Source: Chlorobiales bacterium (GTDB taxonomy: Bacteria > Bacteroidota > Chlorobiia > Chlorobiales > Chlorobiaceae). Taken from it: a stretch of DNA of 9,044 bases. The stretch lies in contig JAKSDB010000378.1 in NCBI GenBank assembly GCA_022360415.1, positions 1-9,044 of the forward strand. The letters are read 5' to 3'. Both the position numbers and the translations under genes were made by a program. This document shows positions 1 to 5,146 of the stretch, in pieces; the stretch's first letter is position 1; each line of letters starts with the position of its first letter. The notes beneath the pieces are model-generated. The model worked only from the letters and a program-made list of their open reading frames with translations, was not told where the DNA came from and made no database searches.

Positions 1-620
1 AGCGTATGAAGAAGATGAAAATTCATCAGCTGGCTTTCCCAGGCACCTGCATCAACGGCCGTCACGAGACATCTTTTCATACGGCCAGACTGCAGAAACC
101 GGTAAGCCATGCCTATAGCCTGGCTCCCAGCCGCACAGGCAGTGTTGACGGTGATCTGGTAACGGGGAGGTATCCATCCATGTTCCTGTTTTTTCAGCCT
201 TTCAGCAATGACCTCAACGACCCATTCCGCCCTGATCTCATCCCAAATGAGTTTTTGGGGATCATAATCCCTGAGGGAATGCCGCACAAATTCAAAAAAA
301 ATGCCGGCGGGTGTTCCATGAACAAGACCATCGATCGGCAGGTTTTCCGGCAACCTGTCAAGAACCTGGTGAAAGGCATACATACAGTACCTTCCGCCAT
401 GGGTCTGTACCCGGTGCTCGATATCGAGCTCTTCAGCAGTCGGTACCTCCAGATGGTTGACAACGCCTCCGAAAGGAACAGGGAAATTCCTGCCGACAAG
501 CGTTCCACGAACATCAACAATCCCCGATTCACCGGCAAACATTCTTTTCTCAAACTCCGGTACTGTCGTGCCGATAGGGGATACAATTCCGTACTGCGTT
601 ACAACAACCTCATGCATCAT
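1..620 (-). CDS. Beta-ketoacyl synthase (KS), 3' part beyond left edge
   Basis: The reverse-strand frame from ATG at 620 stays open to the window edge, giving the first 206 residues of a ketosynthase. It should condense an acyl chain with an ACP-bound extender in a type II fatty-acid or polyketide system in the cytoplasm. Evidence is the active-site stretch VNTACAAGSQAIG with nucleophile Cys162, preceded by a GIVSPIGT N-terminal motif (residues 11-18) typical of KAS I/II proteins. The catalytic His residues of the C-terminal half lie outside the window. I chose the start because its ATG overlaps the TGA of the upstream ACP gene (ATGA, 617-620), a usual sign of translational coupling; a second ATG follows directly. 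No strong Shine-Dalgarno precedes it. No frameshift is seen over the readable part. The other open frames across this stretch are shadows. Family is sure; FabF-type versus polyketide or aryl-polyene KS is not decided. Confidence 0.9.
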   Translation of the reverse strand, partial: MMHEVVVTQYGIVSPIGTTVPEFEKRMFAGESGIVDVRGTLVGRNFPVPFGGVVNHLEVPTAEELDIEHRVQTHGGRYCMYAFHQVLDRLPENLPIDGLVHGTPAGIFFEFVRHSLRDYDPQKLIWDEIRAEWVVEVIAERLKKQEHGWIPPRYQITVNTACAAGSQAIGMAYRFLQSGRMKRCLVTAVDAGAWESQLMNFHLLHT

Positions 621-916
621 GTGCTGCCGCCATCTTTCTTCTCCAGCGCATACTTCATGTAATCAAGCACATCCTGTACAGAGATGTCGGTAATATCCGA
701 TCCTTTTCTGTCAGTGATATATTCCAGTGCCTCGGTAAAATCAAGTTCGAGGCCGGTCCTCTGTTCTATCTCGTAACTGATATCGAGATAATCGATGCTT
801 TCTGCATCGAGGTCGGCTTTGAACATGCTTTCTTTTTTAATCTCTCCCTCTTCAGTATTGAGAACGGCGCGAACAGCCTCTTCCACTTTTTCAAAAAGCT
901 CCTTATCCGATATCAT
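617..916 (-). CDS. Acyl carrier protein
   Basis: This is a 99-residue acidic protein of the acyl carrier family, slightly longer than a typical housekeeping ACP (about 78). The phosphopantetheine site reads LDAESIDYLDISYEIE, with Ser40 in the place of the usual D-S-L Ser; the preceding residue is Glu and the following one Ile, so it differs from the canonical AcpP DSLD. The C-terminal helix is rich in acidic residues. Its start overlaps the upstream half-KS gene by 14 bp and its stop overlaps the downstream KS start. It therefore most likely serves that KS as a dedicated carrier rather than being the general AcpP. It must be modified by a phosphopantetheinyl transferase; an AcpS is encoded about 3.2 kb upstream on the same strand. 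Confidence 0.92.
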   Translation of the reverse strand: MISDKELFEKVEEAVRAVLNTEEGEIKKESMFKADLDAESIDYLDISYEIEQRTGLELDFTEALEYITDRKGSDITDISVQDVLDYMKYALEKKDGGST

Positions 917-1661
917 GCCTCCCCCTGGTTATTGTTTGCGTTATAATCTGGTGGCCTATGCCGTAATATGACCCGTCAGCTTCATAATCCATGGTATACC
1001 AGTCTGTAAACGTACCGTCATGCGTAAGCAGGCATACGCCGGCCCCTTCACAGAGCACCCGTTCTTTCAGATCCTTCCTGTGAATCCTTTCAAGGACAAG
1101 AGGATCTTCAAAAGCGAAGGCGCTGCAGACAACAGCGGCTTTGACCCGGCCTTCCTCAATGTCTATCTCTGCCTGCTCCAAAGCATGTAAACTGCCATAG
1201 GAACTATGATTGTAAACATTCAGCGGGCCCATGATCCCGAGAAATATCGCCATCTGCGCAGGGGCCAGGTTGGTTACCTGCCTGAGAAACAGCTTCGGGT
1301 TCCGCAGCTTTCTGTACTCTTCGGCAAAATCCTCAGGAGACACGTTCAGCAGGGTATCGACAGAGCTGAGCTCTACAGGCCCGTTCTCGATGGCACAATA
1401 AATCCCGACATCGAAAGGCGATATATCGAGAAAAGGCTGTACTACCCCTTTCCCTTCAAGGCAGACAAGAGACAGCAGTACACCGGCTCTGCTCATGGAA
1501 CGGTAGACCTTCCTGTCCGGAAGCGGTGCCTTGCGTTCCTCGATGGCCAATGCCTTTGTCCTCGGTATACTGAGCAAATTCCCGTAATAGTCGCTCTTGA
1601 AGGGCTGCTCCACCGTTTCAGGCCCAGGGACAAGGGCATTGCTCCAGATAAGTTTGCTCAT
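903..1661 (-). CDS. Half-length ketosynthase-like protein without active-site Cys (CLF-like)
   Basis: A 252-residue protein similar to the N-terminal half of beta-ketoacyl synthases. The nucleophile region reads NHSSYGSLHALEQA (151-164); aligned to the neighbouring KS (NTACAAGSQAIGMA) the Cys becomes Ser154. A C-E-GAG motif (residues 204-208) matches the conserved GEGAG of ketosynthases, and the protein ends soon after, so the C-terminal thiolase-fold half with the catalytic His pair is absent. It can hardly condense on its own. By analogy with chain-length factors, and with the short ketosynthase-like proteins (Pfam PF13723, as I recall) of aryl polyene clusters, it may pair with the KS at 1-620. 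The start MSKLIW at 1661 was chosen because its ATG overlaps the TGA of the dehydratase gene; the frame is open further upstream but lies within that gene. GGGAG and AAAGGG stretches lie just upstream. Confidence 0.85.
   Translation of the reverse strand: MSKLIWSNALVPGPETVEQPFKSDYYGNLLSIPRTKALAIEERKAPLPDRKVYRSMSRAGVLLSLVCLEGKGVVQPFLDISPFDVGIYCAIENGPVELSSVDTLLNVSPEDFAEEYRKLRNPKLFLRQVTNLAPAQMAIFLGIMGPLNVYNHSSYGSLHALEQAEIDIEEGRVKAAVVCSAFAFEDPLVLERIHRKDLKERVLCEGAGVCLLTHDGTFTDWYTMDYEADGSYYGIGHQIITQTITRGRHDIG
918..926 (-). promoter_or_regulatory. Ribosome binding site of the ACP gene
   Basis: A purine-rich AGGGGGAGG stretch lies directly upstream of the ATG at 916, inside the intergenic run after the TAA-proximal end of the half-KS gene has begun. 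The AGGGGG part is spaced about four bases from the start. It supports ATG 916 as the ACP start and suggests strong independent initiation. Confidence 0.6.
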
Positions 1662-2092
1662 ATACCCTTTCTCCCGCCCGGCAAGTAGTCCGTCCCCGGT
1701 ATCTCCTTTTCCGCCGGAATCGGCACGTGTCCATACATCACTTCCGCAGAAGCGACTTTCTTTCCATCGACCTCTATCCACCCGTTGGCGATGGAATATG
1801 ACTTTCTCAGTGTCACTTCAGCATGAATCAGGGCTCTGTCGCCAGGTTGTATGGCGCGGCGGAACTGAGCACTTTTCACAGAAGTCAGCACCGGCAGGAA
1901 GCCGGGAATCGCTTCCATAATACATTTCCCGCCTACCTGGGCGATCATTTCGATCTGGAGAACACCGGGGACAACCGGGTAGCCCGGAAAATGGTCCATG
2001 AAAAACAGCTCGGAACGGGAGAAGCATCGTACTCCAACAGCTTTCTTACCCGGGTCCATTTCGAGTATTTTGTCGAAAAGCAACCAGCGCAT
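1658..2092 (-). CDS. FabZ-type 3-hydroxyacyl-ACP dehydratase
   Basis: A 144-residue hot-dog-fold protein that should remove water from 3-hydroxyacyl-ACP to give the trans-2-enoyl chain. The catalytic segment DHFPGYPVVPGVLQIEMIAQ (33-52) holds His34 and Glu48, with the 14-residue spacing seen in FabZ. The N-terminal part fits the FabZ/FabA start, so ATG 2092 is preferred; an in-frame TAA at 2111-2113 closes the frame upstream and there is no clear Shine-Dalgarno. The length is close to the FabZ norm, with an extended, Gly/Pro-rich C-terminus. It is first in a cassette with the half-KS (ATGA overlap at 1658-1661), ACP and KS, so it probably works on the product of that KS. A dedicated polyene dehydratase is as likely as a housekeeping FabZ. 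Confidence 0.9.
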   Translation of the reverse strand: MRWLLFDKILEMDPGKKAVGVRCFSRSELFFMDHFPGYPVVPGVLQIEMIAQVGGKCIMEAIPGFLPVLTSVKSAQFRRAIQPGDRALIHAEVTLRKSYSIANGWIEVDGKKVASAEVMYGHVPIPAEKEIPGTDYLPGGRKGI

Positions 2093-2178
2093 ACTTAAAC
2101 CATTAAAAACTTATCAGGGTTCTCCATGCTATTGCCTGTTTCATCGGCTATCCTTTTTTCCGGCTCAGCTGCACGATG

Positions 2179-2205
2179 ATTGTAACCGCAAGGATAACAT
2201 GTCAA
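2179..2205 (-). promoter_or_regulatory. Candidate sigma-70-type promoter of the KS/ACP cassette
   Basis: On the minus strand, a perfect TTGACA (2205-2200) is followed after 15 bases by TACAAT (2184-2179), one mismatch from TATAAT. The spacer is two bases shorter than optimal. Transcription would start near 2172, leaving a leader of about 80 bases before the dehydratase ATG at 2092. Seen in sequence only; not tested. Confidence 0.4.
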
Positions 2206-2375
2206 TCCTTAGCGTGTTGTATTCAGGCACAGTACGTATATTTTTCATAGTTAACATACAACTCGTGGCCAATGGTTCCACCGATGACCTGCTACATTAC
2301 TTATGAACTCAAACCGGGAAAACGGGGCATTGGGTAGAGATTTTACTGAGCCGGGATCAACTGCTGTTTTTAGAA

Positions 2376-2397
2376 AACCTCTATTAATTCTGAGGTT
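2376..2397 (-). repeat. Inverted repeat, possible weak terminator
   Basis: AACCTC and GAGGTT form a perfect 6-bp stem around a 10-base AT loop. On the minus strand the stem is followed by TTCT and then A residues, so a Rho-independent role is possible but the T tract is poor. It lies about 107 bases after the glycosyltransferase stop. Confidence 0.25.
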
Positions 2398-2477
2398 AAT
2401 ATACATTCATTTTAAAATTTTTATAGGTATAACTTGTGCCCTTTTCCAGTAATTCCTGCCTGAGAGGATGACAGGGG

Positions 2478-2501
2478 AAAATGACCGGTGCTCCCGCAGT
2501 C
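2478..2501 (-). terminator. Weak hairpin just after the glycosyltransferase stop
   Basis: On the minus strand GACTG (2501-2497) can pair with CGGTC (2487-2483), with one G-T wobble and a 9-base loop, followed by ATTTT. The stem is short, so this is only a candidate terminator for the acpS-CPXCG-glycosyltransferase transcript. Confidence 0.2.
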
Positions 2502-2503
2502 AG

Positions 2504-3907
2504 TCAAACACCCCAGACAGCATCCAGAGAGGCATGGTGATCCATTGTAATGGTCAGGGGAATCGAAGAAGGCCGTTTCAGCGGTTTTTTTGTTGCGGCA
2601 AGACGTTGAATAAGCTTTGACGCCGTCATGGCACCATCAGTTTTGTCAAGTTCCCGTTTGATTTCCGCAGCACGGGTATGAAATCCCGGAGTTTTTCGTA
2701 TCTGCTCAACTTTATCGGCGATCTCCTGTGCTGTCAACGTGCGTAAATTCACCCTCAGGCCCACCCCGAGATACTCGACGCGACGGGCATTGTCACCCTG
2801 TTCACCTCCAATCGGCAAAACAACAAGAGGTTTGCCCGCCGAGAGCGATTCGTTGGTGCTGTTATTGCCGCCATGCCCGATAACCATGTCCACCTCAGGC
2901 AACACTGAAACCTGAGGCACCCATGGAAAAAGCAGCACATTGCCGGGTATCCGCTTATCCCGAAATTTGTTATAGGCACTTCCGGCGCTGACGATCACCT
3001 GGTAATCCTCCCGATCCAGTCCGGACATGATCGTATGGAACACGTCCGGCCTGTTGTTGAACACCGACCCTAACGACACATAAATCTTGAACTTGTCGTC
3101 GCGCAAACGGTGGAAGGGAAATTCGTTGCTGGTCACGGCCCGATTCCTGAAACAGGGGCCGACGAAAAAAGTATTGTCAGTCAGATTGTCGCGAGGCGCC
3201 TCGATAGCAGAAGAGCTGACCACAAGGTTCAGCCAGTGAGAGTAAGGCTCGCGCAAATACCCTGCCGGAAAAGGAGACAGTCCAAGTCTCTGTCTGACGG
3301 TATTGATTCGCTTGTCCTGCCTGCTCAGAAATTTGTTTTCGAGAAGAACACAGCGGTTATAGATGGCAGAAGGTTGAGTGCCGACAGGAAGACCGCTGCC
3401 GAAAGGGGGAATTCCGCTTCCCTTAAAGGGCAGACCGCTGTGAAAGACAACCGCACATGGTATTCCCGCTATCTCCGACGCGATATGGCTCGCCGGAAAA
3501 GCAAAATCACTGACCAGGACGTCAAAACTGCGCTTTCCAAGATAGTGGAGTATGCCGCTCGTATAGGAGCCGATGCCCTTGCTCATCAGGTCGAAAGCAT
3601 AGCGGGTTTCCCTGTATCCGGTGAAATATGGAAGAAGAATGCTTTGCAGGCCAACGGTCACCGGAACGTTGAGTATCTCAAATGGAAGATCGTACCCTGC
3701 AAGGGAACGGGGAACATCGGTTGCCGCCTGCAGCATTCTCACCCTGTCGGCCACAGGCCGGACCACCCTGTGAGGCAGCCTCGACCCCGGCAATAAAAAA
3801 CGGACATCGTGCCCTTGAGTACGAAGCTGCAGGGCCATGGTAAGCAGCGTGTTGACATGTCCTGTGGAAGGCTGGCTCAAAAACAGGATACGGTACGTGC
3901 TGTTCAT
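2504..3907 (-). CDS. GT1/UGT-superfamily (MGT-like) glycosyltransferase
   Basis: A 467-residue GT-B-fold enzyme expected to transfer a sugar from a nucleotide-sugar donor to a small lipophilic acceptor. The N-terminal Rossmann start RILFLSQPSTGHVNTLL carries the His17 position used as catalytic base in this family. The C-terminal donor site shows PWVPQVSVLP (328-337) and GHGGNNSTNE (344-353), followed by PIGGEQGDNA (365-374), the UGT signature with His345, Glu353 and Glu369-Gln370. A basic then hydrophilic tail of about 30 residues (438-467) follows the family core. No signal peptide or membrane helix is obvious. The start at 3907 is chosen because the family motif begins a few residues later and AGGGG lies just upstream; the frame is open further upstream but overlaps the CPXCG gene. 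Only 7 bases separate it from that gene, so they are probably co-transcribed. The acceptor is unknown; carotenoid, polyketide and macrolide glycosyltransferases share these motifs. Confidence 0.88.
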   Translation of the reverse strand: MNSTYRILFLSQPSTGHVNTLLTMALQLRTQGHDVRFLLPGSRLPHRVVRPVADRVRMLQAATDVPRSLAGYDLPFEILNVPVTVGLQSILLPYFTGYRETRYAFDLMSKGIGSYTSGILHYLGKRSFDVLVSDFAFPASHIASEIAGIPCAVVFHSGLPFKGSGIPPFGSGLPVGTQPSAIYNRCVLLENKFLSRQDKRINTVRQRLGLSPFPAGYLREPYSHWLNLVVSSSAIEAPRDNLTDNTFFVGPCFRNRAVTSNEFPFHRLRDDKFKIYVSLGSVFNNRPDVFHTIMSGLDREDYQVIVSAGSAYNKFRDKRIPGNVLLFPWVPQVSVLPEVDMVIGHGGNNSTNESLSAGKPLVVLPIGGEQGDNARRVEYLGVGLRVNLRTLTAQEIADKVEQIRKTPGFHTRAAEIKRELDKTDGAMTASKLIQRLAATKKPLKRPSSIPLTITMDHHASLDAVWGV

Positions 3908-3914
3908 TCGCCCC

Positions 3915-4109
3915 TTATTCGTTCTCGCGATGAGCCTCGACTGTCGGCACTTCGTCGTCAACAGACAAAACTCTTATCAGCATCGGACTGCAGCAGACCT
4001 CGCAATCCTCGATATACTCTTCCGGAGGTTCCACCGAGCAATCAATCATCTCTTCATTCAACGCGCCGCAATAGGGACACTGAATCGTTACCTCTTTCAT
4101 GCACTCCAT
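3915..4109 (-). CDS. CPXCG-motif cysteine-rich small protein
   Basis: A 64-residue protein with CPYCG (Cys11, Cys14), Cys24 and the stretch YIEDCEVCCSP (32-42; Cys36, Cys39, Cys40), matching the Cys_rich_CPXG family (Pfam PF14255 as I recall). Members are small, likely zinc-binding proteins with no firmly established function. The frame is open to a GTG at 4124, but ATG 4109 is chosen because a perfect AAGGAGG sits five bases upstream of it; a further ATG at 4100 is possible. It is 41 bases after acpS and 7 bases before the glycosyltransferase, which suggests one transcript. Nothing in the sequence links it functionally to either neighbour. Confidence 0.88.
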   Translation of the reverse strand: MECMKEVTIQCPYCGALNEEMIDCSVEPPEEYIEDCEVCCSPMLIRVLSVDDEVPTVEAHRENE

Positions 4110-4114
4110 AACTG

Positions 4115-4121
4115 CCTCCTT
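4115..4121 (-). promoter_or_regulatory. Shine-Dalgarno deciding the start of the CPXCG gene
   Basis: The complement of 4115-4121 reads AAGGAGG, a perfect anti-16S match, followed by CAGTT and ATG 4109. It overlaps the GTG at 4124 that would otherwise lengthen the protein by five residues, so the longer form is unlikely. Confidence 0.8.
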
Positions 4122-4150
4122 CACTGTTTAACCTGATAGCGTCAAAAGCC

Positions 4151-4537
4151 CTATGCCGGGCCGCGTGATTCCGGATCAAGCAGAACGAATGCCACCGCGT
4201 AATCGCCGCTGTGAGACAAGGAAACCCTGATTTGCTCATCTGCAATCCCGAATTGACTATCGAGCACTTTCAGCAGAGGCTTCCCCTTTTTATCGTTCAC
4301 CACTTCCACACTTTTCCACGAAAATCCCCTTGACATGCCGCTTCCTATCGCTTTCGAGACCGCTTCTTTCGCCGCGAACCGTGCCGCCACGCTCGGCATC
4401 ATGTCTTTCTTGGTCTTGCAGTAGGATATTTCATGCTCCGTCAGCACCCTCCGCAGAAACTTCTCGCCGTACCTCTCATACGACCTTCTGATCCGTCTGA
4501 TATCGACAATATCAACGCCTACCTCACGATTGATCAT
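4151..4537 (-). CDS. acpS: Holo-[acyl-carrier-protein] synthase AcpS
   Basis: A 128-residue protein of the AcpS family, which transfers 4'-phosphopantetheine from CoA to the active Ser of acyl carrier proteins, using Mg2+. Visible family motifs are GVDIVDI (7-13) with Asp9, FLRRVLTEHE (27-36), RFAAKEAVSKAIGSG (53-67) with Glu58, and SLSHSGDYA (106-114). Asp9 and Glu58 occupy the metal-binding positions of characterised AcpS enzymes. The length is close to the 120-130 residue norm. The start ATG 4537 fits the family N-terminus, though no good Shine-Dalgarno precedes it. It is the first gene of a probable acpS-CPXCG-glycosyltransferase operon. It may serve the general AcpP and also the ACP at 617-916. 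Confidence 0.95.
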   Translation of the reverse strand: MINREVGVDIVDIRRIRRSYERYGEKFLRRVLTEHEISYCKTKKDMMPSVAARFAAKEAVSKAIGSGMSRGFSWKSVEVVNDKKGKPLLKVLDSQFGIADEQIRVSLSHSGDYAVAFVLLDPESRGPA

Positions 4538-4611
4538 AGTGTTCAGATAATGCTTTATCCATCAAGCCCGCAGGCAATGCTGAAATCAGAGCCACTGTAG
4601 CAATCCGTCGT

Positions 4612-4635
4612 TTTATCAATAAAGATAATGATAAA
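4612..4635. repeat. AT-rich inverted repeat upstream of acpS
   Basis: TTTATC and GATAAA arms of 6 bp flank a 12-base AT-rich centre, about 75-98 bases before the acpS start. The size would suit a dimeric regulator site, but AT-rich matches of this length can be chance. Confidence 0.25.
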
Positions 4636-4744
4636 GAACTGTTTGACGGAAAGAGACAGCGTTTCCAGATATAGAAAGAAAAGCCGTGAAATCACATAGG
4701 AAGTGAGATCCTCAGAAAATGTAAGTCATATTATACATGGCATT

Positions 4745-4759
4745 TATGCTCAGAGCATA
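4745..4759. repeat. Short perfect hairpin
   Basis: TATGCT-CAG-AGCATA is a perfect 6-bp stem with a 3-base loop. There is no T tract on either side, so it does not look like a terminator. Function unknown. Confidence 0.3.
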
Positions 4760-5004
4760 CATCCCGCCATCACTGAATGTATCCGTTATCTTCTGATACC
4801 GATCATTGTTTTTGCCATGTACCCATAGACTGATTGCAGCTTTCGTTGGCAGATTCAGTGAGCATGTGCTGTGGCTCAGTGCCAAACCAACATACAGAGC
4901 TACAAATGTCTGTTCATACGTAATGATGAGGCATCCATCCATAAATCCACCGACAGAAAGGTTATGCTACCCCCTAAAGATTATCTTTATATCATAACAG
5001 CTTT

Positions 5005-5018
5005 TGTATTTTAATACA
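5005..5018. repeat. Palindrome upstream of the ATP-grasp gene, possible operator
   Basis: TGTATT and AATACA are perfect 6-bp arms around TT. It follows an AT-rich stretch (TTATCTTTATATCATAAC) that could hold promoter elements and lies about 130 bases before the ATG at 5147. A regulator site is plausible but unproved. Confidence 0.3.
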
Positions 5019-5137
5019 GGTCTCAATCGCCCGGAAGAAAATCAAGCATCGGTCGAGTCCCCTGGAGCGAAAGTATTTCCCCTGAGCCCCTGAAGCTGAA
5101 AGCCGAAGATATCCCGGCTTATGTGTACAACCTGTAA
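5015..5137 (+). pseudogene. Startless open frame, possible gene remnant
   Basis: Forty codons without a stop and without an ATG, GTG or TTG start except a GTG near the end. They finish with SPEPLKLKAEDIPAYVYNL and a TAA at 5135-5137. The composition looks protein-like (charged, Pro-rich, balanced codons), unlike the AT-rich DNA just upstream. It is in the same frame as the ATP-grasp gene that starts 9 bases later, so a single TAA separates the two. It could be the tail of a deleted upstream gene, a lost N-terminal extension, or chance. No family is recognised with confidence. Confidence 0.25.
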
Positions 5138-5146
5138 GTTGCCGTT

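Larger units (their letters stand above)
2093..2503. other. 411-base intergenic region between dehydratase and glycosyltransferase genes
   Basis: No convincing gene is seen on either strand; the frames that cross it show no recognisable motif. It is AT-rich around 2370-2440. It holds the candidate promoter at 2179-2205, a 6-bp-arm inverted repeat at 2376-2397 and a weak hairpin just after the glycosyltransferase stop. It probably contains the 3' end of the acpS-glycosyltransferase transcript and the 5' leader of the KS cassette. Confidence 0.6.
4538..5146. other. 609-base gene-poor region between divergent genes
   Basis: This stretch separates acpS (minus) from the ATP-grasp gene (plus), so it must hold divergent promoters. 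Short open frames on both strands (about 63 and 76 codons) show no family motif and I do not call them genes. It contains inverted repeats at 4612-4635, 4745-4759 and 5005-5018, and a startless open frame at 5015-5137. The last 130 bases look richer in G+C than the AT-rich stretch around 4960-5018, as if of different origin. Confidence 0.6.

Noticed and set aside
6..662. Long plus-strand open frame (218 codons) at the left edge, and a 130-codon minus-strand frame at 194-586
   Set aside because: Both are shadows of the ketosynthase, whose frame carries the TACAAG active site and is open to the window edge.
1206..1688. 160-codon plus-strand frame
   Set aside because: Antisense to the half-ketosynthase, with a basic, motif-free composition typical of a shadow.
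3110..3796. 228-codon plus-strand frame
   Set aside because: It lies wholly inside the glycosyltransferase gene, which has clear UGT motifs; the shadow has no recognisable domain.
4712..4997. Short frames on both strands in the 609-base gap (76 and 63 codons)
   Set aside because: No family motif, no good Shine-Dalgarno, and both overlap each other; kept only as part of the intergenic description.
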